A stretch of DNA of 37,995 nt from Reyranella sp. (lineage in GTDB: Bacteria; Pseudomonadota; Alphaproteobacteria; Reyranellales; Reyranellaceae), in assembly GCA_022844015.1 (NCBI GenBank), contig JALHMO010000062.1, positions 1 to 37,995 of the forward strand. Direction: 5' to 3'. The position numbers and the translations under genes are program-made. Below the pieces are notes generated by a model that was given only the letters and a program-made list of their open reading frames with translations, was not told the origin of the DNA and did not search any database. Of the stretch, positions 31,054 to 37,995 are shown piece by piece (the first letter of the stretch is position 1; each line of letters begins with the position of its first letter).

Positions 31054-31572
31054 TTACAGCCAGTTGACCGGGCCGAGGAAGTCGCGCTTGCCGATCGGCA
31101 CGCCGCGATGGCGCAGGATGTCGTAGGCCGTCGTCACGAAGAAGAAGAAGTTCGGCAGCGCGAACTGCTGCAGGTAGTCGTTGCCCTTCAACTTCCGCTC
31201 GTTGCCGCCGGCGGTCCAGGCGATGACCTTGTCCTCCGCGCCGTCGACCTGGGCGCGCGTCAGCGACTTCACGAAGCCCAGAGCGGTTTCGACGCGGCTC
31301 TTGGCGGCGGCGAAGCTGGTGTCGTCCACGGCCGGCAGGGCCGGAGGAGCGACGCCCGCCAGGCGGCCGCCGGTGTTCATGGCGAAGTCCGCCGACTGTC
31401 GGATCTGCCGGGCAAGGCAGAACATGTCGGGATACAGCCGGTCCTGCAGCAGGGCGGCTTCCTCGATCTTGTTGGCGGCGCAATGCGCGGCCGTCTTGTC
31501 GATGATGCCGGCCAGTGCGCCGAGTTGCTGGATGCAGGGAGTTACCGCCGCGTCGTACAGGGAATAGGCCAT
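31054..31572 (-). CDS. DUF1993 family protein
   Basis: The product has 172 residues. A helical bundle family recognised from YDAAVTPCIQQLGALAGIIDKTAAHCAANKIEEAALLQDRLYPDMFCLARQIRQSADFA, NEEKLKG-like NERKLKGNDYLQQFALPNFFFFVTTAYDILRHRGVPIGKRDFLG. The DUF1993 family is found in bacteria and fungi, and its role is not known. GGAG lies before the ATG at 31572. It is convergent with the cupin gene, with which it shares the hairpin at 31013. Confidence 0.85.
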   Translation of the reverse strand: MAYSLYDAAVTPCIQQLGALAGIIDKTAAHCAANKIEEAALLQDRLYPDMFCLARQIRQSADFAMNTGGRLAGVAPPALPAVDDTSFAAAKSRVETALGFVKSLTRAQVDGAEDKVIAWTAGGNERKLKGNDYLQQFALPNFFFFVTTAYDILRHRGVPIGKRDFLGPVNWL

Positions 31573-31894
31573 TGGATTGCTCCGTCGTCGGGGATCTTGC
31601 GGGCAGACCATAGGCGGTGCCCGGCCCTCGCGCCAACAGCAGGGTACTCGCCGGAGTCGGTTTCTCCGTCATCCCACGAGCGGCGCCGCCGGTTCAGGCG
31701 CTGTTCGCAGCGCCATTGGCGGCGCAATCGGGGGATCTCGTTTCGGCCGCGGTGCAATGGAAGGGCCGTTGTCGCCGTCGCAAGCGTCACCCGCTCTCCG
31801 GCCATGGCGTCGTGCCCTGCCGGGCAAGCCGCCGCTGGTTTGCCCTGTTCCCATCGCCTTGGCATCATCGCCGGGTCTCTCCCACGGAAACGCC
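31573..31894. other. 322-bp intergenic stretch with a decayed repeat
   Basis: The divergent promoters of the DUF1993 gene and the CoA-ester lyase gene should lie here. TTTCTCCGTCATCCC near 31660 followed by GCCATTGGCGGCG resembles a half copy of the hairpin repeat (A-C). Nothing else is seen. Confidence 0.4.
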
Positions 31895-32767
31895 ATGCCC
31901 GCGTATCGCAGCTTCCTCTTCGCTCCCGGCAACCATGCGCGGAAGGTCATGAAAGTGTTCGGCTGCGGCGCCGACAATGCGATCCTCGATCTCGAGGATG
32001 CGGTCGCCAAGGCCGAGAAGGTCGCGACCCGCGCTCTGGTCGTCGAGGCGTTGAAGCGGCCGCGCCAGGGCGGCGCCTACATTCGGGTCAACGCCTTCAA
32101 CACCGAGTTCTGCTATGGCGACGCGGTGGCGGTGGTCGGTCCCGGCCTCGACGGCATCATCCTGCCGATGGTCGAGAGCCGCGAGCAGATCGTCGCCTTC
32201 GACTGGCTGGTCGGCTCGCTCGAGCGCGAGCGCGGCCTGCCGCCTGGCGGCATCGACATCATCCCGATCATCGAGACGGCGAAGGGCATCGCCAACGTGC
32301 GGTCCATTGCTGCGGCCGGCACGCGGGTCAGGCGCATGGCCTTCGGGGCGGGCGACTACACGCTCGACGTGAACATGGAGTGGTCGCTCGGCGAAAGCGA
32401 GCTGGAGCATGCCCGGGCGGAGATGGTCGTGGCGTCCCGCGCCGCCGGCCTCGAGGCGCCGATCGACACGGTGTGGGTGCACATCAACGACCTCGAGGGC
32501 CTCGCAGGCTCGGCAAAGCGGGCAAGGCAGCTCGGCTTCCAGGGCAAGATGTGCATCTACCCGCCGCAGGTCGAGCTGGTGAACCGCGCCTTCACGCCGA
32601 CCGACAAGGAGATCGCCTTCGCGCGCCGCGTCGTCGCCGCCTTCGAGGAGGCCGAGCGCGCCGGTTCCTCGTCGATCCAGCTCGACGGCTTCTTCATCGA
32701 CTACCCGATTGTCTACAAGGCCCGGCGGACCCTCGATGCGGCCCGCGCCGTCCATGCGGCGGCGTAG
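31895..32767 (+). CDS. HpcH/HpaI (CitE-like) CoA-ester lyase
   Basis: The product has 290 residues. The TIM-barrel lyase shows RSFLFAPGNHARKVMKV, NAILDLEDAV, YIRVNAFNTEF, IIPIIETAKGI, RMAFGAGDYTLDVN and IYPPQVELVN. These are the CitE-like features for cleavage or formation of a C-C bond next to a CoA thioester, such as malyl-, citramalyl- or mesaconyl-related CoA. The Asp and Glu metal ligands and Arg are present. ATG 31895 has CGGAAA before it. It is convergent with a CaiB/BaiF gene, and the two could act in one pathway: activation of a dicarboxylate by CoA transfer, then cleavage. That link is inference. Confidence 0.88.
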   Translation: MPAYRSFLFAPGNHARKVMKVFGCGADNAILDLEDAVAKAEKVATRALVVEALKRPRQGGAYIRVNAFNTEFCYGDAVAVVGPGLDGIILPMVESREQIVAFDWLVGSLERERGLPPGGIDIIPIIETAKGIANVRSIAAAGTRVRRMAFGAGDYTLDVNMEWSLGESELEHARAEMVVASRAAGLEAPIDTVWVHINDLEGLAGSAKRARQLGFQGKMCIYPPQVELVNRAFTPTDKEIAFARRVVAAFEEAERAGSSSIQLDGFFIDYPIVYKARRTLDAARAVHAAA

Positions 32768-32791
32768 GTTGACCGGGTCGTTCACGCTCTC

Positions 32792-34006
32792 TCAGATCAC
32801 GCCCTCGCTCTCCAGCGTCCGCAAGTCCGCCGGCGTCATCCCCAGCAGCCTGCCGTAGACCTCGGCGTTGTGCTGGCCGAGGCCGGGGCCGAGCGTGTCG
32901 ACGCCGCCCGGCGTCTCGGTGAGGCGCGGCACAACGTTGGGCACGGCGAGATCGCCGGCGCGCGCGTCGCTCACGCGGGCGATGTTGCCGCGCGCCGCGT
33001 AGTGCGGGTCGCGGAACAGCTCGTCGACCGACGCCACGATGCCGCACGGCACTTCCGCCTCGTCGCACAGGCGCACGGCCTCCTGTTGCGTCTGCCGTCT
33101 CGCCCAGGCCGCGACGAGACCGTCGACCGCGGGGCGCTGCTTCTCGCGCCTGGCGATGGTGCCGTAGATGCCGTCGCCGGCCACCTCGGGGCACCCCATG
33201 AGCTTCGCCATGCGGGCGAAGATCTTGTCGTTGGTGCAGGCAATCGCGATCCAGCGTCCGTCGCCGGTCTGGTAGTGGCTGTGCGGGCAGACGTTGGGCG
33301 CCGCGGCACCCATGCGCTGGCGGATGAACCCGACCTTGTCGTAGGCCGGCGCCATCTCGTCGAGGATGCGGAAGATCGGCTCGTAGAGCCCGATGTCGAT
33401 CTGCTGGCCGCGACCGGTGGCGTCGCGCCCGCGCAGCGCCATCATCACGCCGAGCGCGCCGTAGAGCCCGGCCATGTAGTCCGCGAGCGTTGCCGAGCCC
33501 GGCGTCACCGGCGGCCCGTCCGGATCGCCGGCCAGGAAGGAGATGCCGCCGAAGGCATTGCCGATCCGCCCGAAGCCGGGCTTGTGGCTGTAGGGCCCGG
33601 TCTGGCCGTAGCCCGAGACGCGCAGCATCACGAGGCGCGGGTTGACGGCGCTCAGCACGTCCCATCCGAGACCCCAGCCTTCCAGCGTCCCCGGCTGGAA
33701 GTTCTCGGTCAGCGCGTCGGCCGTCGCGACCAGTCGCTTCAGGATGGCCGCGCCCTTGGCCGACTTGAGATTGAGCGTCACCGACTTCTTGTTGCGCGCT
33801 TCCGAGAGCCAGACCAGCGTGTCGCCGCACTCGCTGACGGTGCCCAGCCTGCGGCAGGGATCGCCGATTCCGGGCTGCTCGACCTTGATCACCTCCGCGC
33901 CGAACTCCGCCATGACGGTCGCGCAGTAGGGCGCGGCGATGTAGGTGGCGATGTCGATGACGCGCAGCCCGGCGAGCGGGCGGTTGCTTGGCGAATTGTC
34001 GAGCAC
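32792..34006 (-). CDS. CaiB/BaiF family CoA-transferase
   Basis: The product has 404 residues. CaiB/BaiF fold, with GLRVIDIATYIAAPYCATVMAEFGAEVIKVEQPGIGDPCR, NLKSAKGAAILKRLVATADALTENFQPGTLEGWGLGWDVL and VTPGSATLADYMAGLYGALGVMMALRGRDATGRGQQIDIGLYEP (the LADY Asp being the expected acyl acceptor). It transfers CoA between carboxylic acids. The substrate is not visible. The GTG start at 34006 has GAGGAA upstream; the frame runs on to 34192 without support. The 24-base gap to the convergent lyase gene is tight. Confidence 0.9.
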   Translation of the reverse strand: MLDNSPSNRPLAGLRVIDIATYIAAPYCATVMAEFGAEVIKVEQPGIGDPCRRLGTVSECGDTLVWLSEARNKKSVTLNLKSAKGAAILKRLVATADALTENFQPGTLEGWGLGWDVLSAVNPRLVMLRVSGYGQTGPYSHKPGFGRIGNAFGGISFLAGDPDGPPVTPGSATLADYMAGLYGALGVMMALRGRDATGRGQQIDIGLYEPIFRILDEMAPAYDKVGFIRQRMGAAAPNVCPHSHYQTGDGRWIAIACTNDKIFARMAKLMGCPEVAGDGIYGTIARREKQRPAVDGLVAAWARRQTQQEAVRLCDEAEVPCGIVASVDELFRDPHYAARGNIARVSDARAGDLAVPNVVPRLTETPGGVDTLGPGLGQHNAEVYGRLLGMTPADLRTLESEGVI

Positions 34007-34061
34007 GATGCGGTTCCTCGCTTGGTGGGATTTGTCGCATTGTCGCATTCGGCAATGTTCA

Positions 34062-34180
34062 CCGTCATCCCGACCGGAGGCGAGCGAAGCGAGACGCAGT
34101 GGAGGGACCTTATCTTGTCGCGCAGAAAGAAAGGTCCCTCGACTGCGCCACCCTGCGGGTGGCTCCGCTCGGGATGACGG
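34062..34180. repeat. Hairpin intergenic repeat, copy C
   Basis: Ends CCGTCATCCCGA (34062-34073) and TCGGGATGACGG (34169-34180). Inner GGAGGGACCTTATCTTGTCGC and AAAGGTCCCTCGACTGCGCC pairs agree with copies A and B. This copy lies between the CoA-transferase and the luciferase-like remnant. Confidence 0.75.
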
Positions 34181-34246
34181 AGAAAATGGCATCCACGACA
34201 GCCCAGATCCAACGTCAGGCCGAAGCTCGGCCGGCCCCGCGGCATC

Positions 34247-34417
34247 TCACAGTGCCTGGGCCACCTTCGGCATGACCTTGGCGGCGAACAGGCTCATGGT
34301 GTCGAGGAGCTGGTCGGCCAGGCGCACCTGCGCTTTCACCTCCCCGAACCGCTTCCTCATGTCGTCGCCGGCGTGATACTGCCCGCGCACGAACAGGCCG
34401 TAGGTGAGATCGCCCAT
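34247..34417 (-). pseudogene. Luciferase-like (LLM) flavin monooxygenase with large internal deletion
   Basis: A 56-codon frame starts MGDLTYGLFVRGQYHAGDDM, then RKRFGEVKAQVRLADQ, the N-terminus of LLM-class flavin monooxygenases, and jumps directly to LLDTMSLFAAKVMPKVAQAL, their C-terminal end. The central 250-300 residues are missing without a frame change. AGGAG lies eight bases before the ATG, so a short peptide could still be made. No oxidoreductase function is possible. Confidence 0.7.
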
Positions 34418-34621
34418 CCTGCAACTCCTGCCCGAGCTTCGCTGGAGTCACGGGACGGGGCAAGCGCAGGGGGGAAGCCGCTTGCAGCAGCTTCTTCTCG
34501 ACGAGGAGAGCAGACTATGACGCGGCGAGCCTCCCTGTCGGGCTCTTGCGACGAGCCGGCCTGCCGTCCAAACTCCGTTGTGCTGGTAGCTCTCGAGGCT
34601 GCCGGCCAAGAGGAACTCGCG

Positions 34622-34858
34622 ATGTCACTGGATGACGCACCTTCCGAGTTGAAGGCCCCGACGTTCGACGAGATGGTCGAAGGCATTCGGCGTGGCGTCG
34701 CCGAGGCCGTGCGAGAGGCGCATGCGCTCGGCCTCCCGGTTTTCGAATCGGATAACCGGGCAGTCTACGCCATCTACCCCGACGGCAGGCGGGTCGTCGT
34801 GGAGCATTTGCTGGGCGGCCGGCGGATGCGGTCGGTGGCGGAGCCCGACCATACCTGA
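34622..34858 (+). CDS. Small protein upstream of the zeta-toxin-like gene, likely antitoxin
   Basis: The product has 78 residues. APTFDEMVEGIRRGVAEAVREAHALGLPVFESDNRAVYAIYPDGRRVVVEHLLG matches the small partner proteins found before zeta-toxin-like ATPases. The ATG at 34622 has GAGGAA six bases upstream. The gene overlaps or abuts the next, so coupling is likely. Confidence 0.6.
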   Translation: MSLDDAPSELKAPTFDEMVEGIRRGVAEAVREAHALGLPVFESDNRAVYAIYPDGRRVVVEHLLGGRRMRSVAEPDHT

Positions 34859-34865
34859 GCTTCTC

Positions 34866-35432
34866 GTGCTCGCGGGCGCCAACGGCGTCGGCAAGACGAC
34901 GTTCGCCCATGCCAATCTTCGGGCTTTCGTGGACCAGCAAGTGTTTCTCAATGCCGACGACATTGCGCGGCAGGTAGATTCGGCAGACGTCGACTCTGCT
35001 GCAATCGTAGCGGGCAGACGTCTTCTCGGTCAACGGCGCATCATTGTCGGTGAAAGGCGGTCGTTCTGCATCGAGACGACGCTGGCTACGCGCACACTTC
35101 TGCGTTTCGTTGCTGGAGCACAAAGGGTTGGATATCGGGTAGAGCTCATCTTTCTTTTCACACCCTTGCCAAACGTCAACGAACTGCGAGTCAAGCAGCG
35201 CGTGATGAAGGGCGGTCACAACATCGATACCGACACGATCCGGCGCAGGCACGCTCTTGGACTGAGGTATTTGATGCAGTACTGGGCGGCCTGCGAGGCA
35301 GCGATAGTCTTCGATGCCCAGACAATTTCGCCGCGTGAGATCGCGCGCAAGGACGACAGCGGAACCCACATCGTCGACCCCGCCGGCTGGTCGCTGCTGC
35401 AGGAGCGGATTGTGGCTGCCAGCGCACCATGA
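34866..35432 (+). CDS. Zeta-toxin-like P-loop ATPase
   Basis: The product has about 188 residues. Walker A GANGVGKTTF is at the N-terminus, followed by VFLNADDIARQVD, FCIETTLATRTLLRF, LIFLFTPLPNVNELRVKQRVMKGGHNIDTDTIRRRHALGLRYL and a typical zeta end. Zeta toxins phosphorylate UDP-sugar precursors of peptidoglycan; some relatives are cytoplasmic kinases. The start is doubtful: GTG 34866 leaves only two residues before the P-loop strand, and an ATA at 34851 gives the usual IPELLVLAGANG context, so either ATA replaced an ATG or an ATA start is used. The gene upstream ends at 34858. Confidence 0.8.
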   Translation: MLAGANGVGKTTFAHANLRAFVDQQVFLNADDIARQVDSADVDSAAIVAGRRLLGQRRIIVGERRSFCIETTLATRTLLRFVAGAQRVGYRVELIFLFTPLPNVNELRVKQRVMKGGHNIDTDTIRRRHALGLRYLMQYWAACEAAIVFDAQTISPREIARKDDSGTHIVDPAGWSLLQERIVAASAP

Positions 35433-35493
35433 ACCTTGCGGCTCGATGGGACGCCCGCCGGGAGCGCGCGGCCCGTGCGCCCGGCCGGCGGCT

Positions 35494-36150
35494 CTATTCC
35501 TCGTCGTCGAACAGCAGGTCGGCGACGTAGGGGTTGGTCTTGCGTTCCCAGCCGAAGGTCGAGGTCTGGCCGTGGCCCGGCACGAAGGTGATGTCGTCGC
35601 CGAACGGCCACAGGCGCTGGCGGATCGAGCCGAGCAGCTGCTCGTGGTTGCCGCGCGGAAAATCGGTGCGGCCGATCGAGCCGCGGAACAGCACGTCGCC
35701 GACGAAGGCGACCTTGGACGGACGATGCACGAACACGACATGGCCCGGCGTGTGGCCCGGGCAGTGCACCACGTCGAGGACGAGGTTGCCGAGGTTCACC
35801 GTCTCGCCGTTGTCCAGCCAGCGGTCGGGCACGAACGGCTTGTAGGCCGGGAAATTGTACTTGGCGCCCGACTCGGGCAGGCCCTCGATCAGATAGAGGT
35901 CGTCGCGGTGCGGGCCCTCGATCCTGACGCCGTAATGGTCGGCCATGGTGCCGGCGGCCGAGGCGTGGTCGACATGGCCGTGGGTCAGCAGCACCTTGGC
36001 GACCTGGATGCCCTGCTGGTCGATCGCCGCCTGCAGATGGTCGAAATCGCCGCCTGGATCGACGGCGGCGCCCTGCATTGTCTCGTCGCACCAGATGATG
36101 GAGCAGTTCTGCTGGAACGGGGTGACGGGAGCGATCATGACCTTGAGCAT
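35494..36150 (-). CDS. Metallo-beta-lactamase fold hydrolase, glyoxalase II-like
   Basis: The product has 218 residues. The metal-binding H-x-H-x-D-H is at 57-62 (THGHVDH), with further histidines in CPGHTPGH and FVPGHG and an Asp in FVGDVLF. These residues bind two metals in glyoxalase II and related thioester hydrolases. The length is short for GloB and fits the YcbL/GloB-like group. It is divergent from the carboxypeptidase gene with a 70-base gap. Confidence 0.9.
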   Translation of the reverse strand: MLKVMIAPVTPFQQNCSIIWCDETMQGAAVDPGGDFDHLQAAIDQQGIQVAKVLLTHGHVDHASAAGTMADHYGVRIEGPHRDDLYLIEGLPESGAKYNFPAYKPFVPDRWLDNGETVNLGNLVLDVVHCPGHTPGHVVFVHRPSKVAFVGDVLFRGSIGRTDFPRGNHEQLLGSIRQRLWPFGDDITFVPGHGQTSTFGWERKTNPYVADLLFDDEE

Positions 36151-36220
36151 GACACCGATCTAATGCCTCCCGCGCCCGCGCGGAAGGGCGTATGGTGCGG
36201 CCCTCCATGCGTCGGTAGCA

Positions 36221-37435
36221 ATGAACCTGCGACACCTGTTCTGCCTTCTCGGTCTCATCGGCTTCTCCCTGGCCCCGGCACGGGCCCAGGTCGCGGCGGT
36301 GGCCTCGCCCTCCGGCCCGGTGCAGGCCGGCCCGTACGTGGTGGTCGATGCCGTGACCGGCGAGACCCTGCTGGAGCGCAATGCCGGCGCCTTCTGGTAT
36401 CCCGCCTCCCTCACCAAGATGATGACGATGTACATCGTCTTCGAGGAGCTGAAGGCCGGCCGCCTGACCCTGGCGACGCCGGTGCCGTTCTCCGAGCACG
36501 CCCGCGCCCAGCCGCCCTCCAAGCTCGGCGTTGGCCCCGGCCAGGCGATCACCGTCGAGCAGGCGCTGCAGTCGCTGGTCGCACGGTCGGCCAACGACAC
36601 GGCGACGGCGCTGGGCGAGCTGATATCCGGCTCGACCCCGGCCTTTGCGCAGCGCATGACCGAGACGGCGGCGCGGATCGGCATGAACGGCACCCAGTTC
36701 CGCAACGCCAGCGGCTGGCCCGACCCGAACCAGATCACCACGGCGCGCGACATGGCGGTGCTCGCCATGGTGCTGGTCAAGCAGTTCCCCGAGTACTACG
36801 GCTATTTCCACACCCAGGAGTTCATGCTCGGCAAGGCCCGGATCGGTCCGGGCATGAAGTTCCTCGACCTCTATGCGCCCTACGCCGACGGGCTGAAGAC
36901 CGGCTTCATCTGCGCCTCGGGCTTCAACATCGTCGGCAGCGCGGTGCGCGACGGCCGGCGCCTGATCGCTGTGGCATTCGGCTTTCGCCGCGCCGACCTG
37001 CGCGACGAGTTCGCGGTCCGTCTGCTCGACGAGGCCTATGCGCTGAAGACCGGCGGCAACCGACCGAAAATCTGGCAGGTGCGCAATGGCACCGGCGGGC
37101 CGGCCGTCGTGTTGCCGCAGGGCGAGTGCGGCACGATTCGCTACGACATGCCGGGCGACGCGGTCTGGCTCGGCACCTATCCCGACTGGAAGAGCGCGCG
37201 CAAAGTCTACGATGTCGGCCAATCCGAGCTGGCCCGGCTCGGCATCACGCGGCTCGGCAAGGAGTACATCCTGCCGGTGACCGCCAACAAGGTGACCCGG
37301 CAGGCCGCCATCATCGCCGATCTCGAGCCGGCCGCCGCGGAGCGGCTGTGCGCCGACTACAGCAAGCGCAAGCTGTTCTGCCAGGTCAAGAAGCCGCAGG
37401 AATTCGTGGCCCCGTTCAGCGGCTTCTGGCGCTGA
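36221..37435 (+). CDS. D-alanyl-D-alanine carboxypeptidase, DacF-like
   Basis: The product has 404 residues. An N-terminal signal peptide (MNLRHLFCLLGLIGFSLAPARA) is followed by a penicillin-binding domain with S-x-x-K at 63-66 (SLTK), S-x-N in VARSANDTA and K-T-G in DGLKTGF. It trims the terminal D-Ala of peptidoglycan side chains in the periplasm. The C-terminal part (WLGTYPDWKSARKVYDV to FCQVKKP) resembles a SPOR-like domain that would bind denuded glycan; this is less certain. It lies just upstream of accD. Confidence 0.88.
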   Translation: MNLRHLFCLLGLIGFSLAPARAQVAAVASPSGPVQAGPYVVVDAVTGETLLERNAGAFWYPASLTKMMTMYIVFEELKAGRLTLATPVPFSEHARAQPPSKLGVGPGQAITVEQALQSLVARSANDTATALGELISGSTPAFAQRMTETAARIGMNGTQFRNASGWPDPNQITTARDMAVLAMVLVKQFPEYYGYFHTQEFMLGKARIGPGMKFLDLYAPYADGLKTGFICASGFNIVGSAVRDGRRLIAVAFGFRRADLRDEFAVRLLDEAYALKTGGNRPKIWQVRNGTGGPAVVLPQGECGTIRYDMPGDAVWLGTYPDWKSARKVYDVGQSELARLGITRLGKEYILPVTANKVTRQAAIIADLEPAAAERLCADYSKRKLFCQVKKPQEFVAPFSGFWR

Positions 37436-37470
37436 AGGCCACCTTGGCCGGCCCCGGCATTCGTGGCATA

Positions 37471-37504
37471 CCGCGCCCATGAACCGGCCGCGCCCATGAA
37501 CTGG
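37471..37504 (+). repeat. 17-bp tandem duplication around the accD start
   Basis: CCGCGCCCATGAACCGG (37471-37487) and CCGCGCCCATGAACTGG (37488-37504) follow each other with one mismatch. The duplication provides two ATG codons (37479 and 37496) in different frames; only the second opens accD. Confidence 0.7.
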
Positions 37505-37995
37505 CTGACCAATTTCGTCCGGCCCAAGCTGCGCGCTCTGGTCGCGCGCAAGGAGGCGCCGGAGAACCTCTGGCTGAAGTGCCCCAAGTGCGAGCAGATG
37601 CTGTTCGTGCGCGACTGGGAGGCCAACCAGGAGGTCTGCAGCCATTGCAGTCATCACATGCGCATTCGGCCGATGAAGCGGCTGCCGCACCTGTTCGACG
37701 ACGGCAAGTTCGAGGTGCATCCGCTGCCGCGCGTCGTCGCCGATCCGCTGAAGTTCCGCCACGTCAAGCGCTACGACGCCCAGCTCAAGGAGGCGCAGGC
37801 CAAGTCCGAGGGCCGCACCGACGCGCTGGTCGTGGCGAGCGGCGCGATGGGCGCCCGCGCGGCAGTGGTCGCGCTACTCGATTTCGGCTTCATGGGCGGC
37901 TCGATGGGCACGGCGGTGGGCGAGGGCCTGGTGATGGCGGCCGAGCTCGCGGTCGCGCGCAAGGCGCCGCTGATCGTGTTCTCGGCCTCGGGCGG
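37496..37995 (+). CDS. accD: Acetyl-CoA carboxylase carboxyltransferase beta subunit, 3' end outside window
   Basis: The first 166 codons are present. The zinc finger is visible as KCPKCEQMLFV and CSHCSHHMRI, followed by the carboxyltransferase start (LPHLFDDGKFEVHPLP, then ALVVASGAMGARAAVVALLDFGFMGGSMGTAVGE). It forms the carboxyltransferase with AccA to make malonyl-CoA. The ATG at 37496 is used; the earlier ATG at 37479 is in another frame. In relatives accD usually follows trpA and precedes folC. Confidence 0.95.
   Translation, partial: MNWLTNFVRPKLRALVARKEAPENLWLKCPKCEQMLFVRDWEANQEVCSHCSHHMRIRPMKRLPHLFDDGKFEVHPLPRVVADPLKFRHVKRYDAQLKEAQAKSEGRTDALVVASGAMGARAAVVALLDFGFMGGSMGTAVGEGLVMAAELAVARKAPLIVFSASG

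Noticed and set aside
37479..37481. ATG in the first copy of the accD duplication as gene start
   Set aside because: It is in a different frame from the AccD sequence.
35216..37762. An 848-codon minus-strand frame over the carboxypeptidase and zeta-toxin region
   Set aside because: It is antisense to two well-supported genes and low in complexity, a common effect of high GC; only the hydrolase at 35494-36150 on that strand, in its own frame, is real.
1..37995. tRNA or rRNA genes
   Set aside because: No cloverleaf with a T-loop and anticodon arm or any rRNA core sequence was noticed on either strand; a tRNA search program would be needed to be certain.

Overview
This is a GC-rich chromosomal window of about 38 kb. 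The gene content points to an alphaproteobacterium, although no rRNA or other marker is present to confirm it. The signs are a trpF-trpB-trpA-accD neighbourhood, an ECF sigma/NrsF pair with Caulobacter SigF-type promoters, small heat-shock genes behind a ROSE-like leader, and two CaiB/BaiF CoA-transferase-family genes. A Rhodospirillales- or Reyranella-like organism is a guess. Both ends are cut: the window starts inside a polyprenyl diphosphate synthase gene and ends inside accD.

Left part (1-9.6 kb): the end of ispB, glycerol kinase, then a membrane histidine kinase with two response regulators, one of them a receiver fused to a MarR-like winged helix. A P-loop ATPase of the type found in mobile elements and a VapBC-type toxin-antitoxin pair follow on the minus strand. 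Metal-stress module (9.7-12 kb): an ECF sigma factor and its NrsF-like membrane anti-sigma are divergent from a bufferin-type Cys-rich peptide and a DoxX protein. Both directions carry a GTAACG-N16-CGAA promoter. The usual bufferin partners BufB and BufC are not in the window. Next (12-18.3 kb): a truncated phospholipase D gene coupled to a MerR/P-loop ATPase fusion, an HdeD-like membrane protein, a DUF763 gene beside a wrecked xthA fragment, and a heat-shock operon (67-aa unknown protein plus two Hsp20) behind a sigma-32-like promoter and a ROSE-like hairpin.

Middle (18.5-26.1 kb): an enolase-superfamily dehydratase, then pyrF-trpF-ridA-trpB-trpA. Three toxin-antitoxin modules lie in or beside this biosynthetic cluster: RelE/RHH before pyrF, HigBA between ridA and trpB, and DUF433/DUF5615 between trpB and trpA. 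The HigBA cassette is flanked by two copies of the ridA 3' end, which looks like the scar of its insertion.

Right part (26-36.1 kb): about 11.4 kb of accessory genes separate trpA from accD. They include an alpha-methylacyl-CoA racemase-like gene, a possible 2-oxoglutarate/Fe(II) oxygenase, a D-2-hydroxyacid dehydrogenase, a cupin resembling Mn-dependent hydroxynitrile lyases, a DUF1993 gene, an HpcH/HpaI CoA-ester lyase convergent with a CaiB/BaiF CoA-transferase, an internally deleted luciferase-like monooxygenase remnant, a zeta-toxin-like pair and a glyoxalase-II-like hydrolase. A D-Ala-D-Ala carboxypeptidase and the start of accD close the window.

The intergenic DNA is unusually structured. 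At least three copies of a roughly 115-170 bp hairpin element, a compound array of nested palindromes at 26.6-26.9 kb, and several perfect inverted repeats fill the gaps. Four genes are visibly broken or reduced (PLD, xthA, the luciferase-like gene, and possibly a Tat-signal gene), so the spaces between core operons look like sites of repeated gain and decay.
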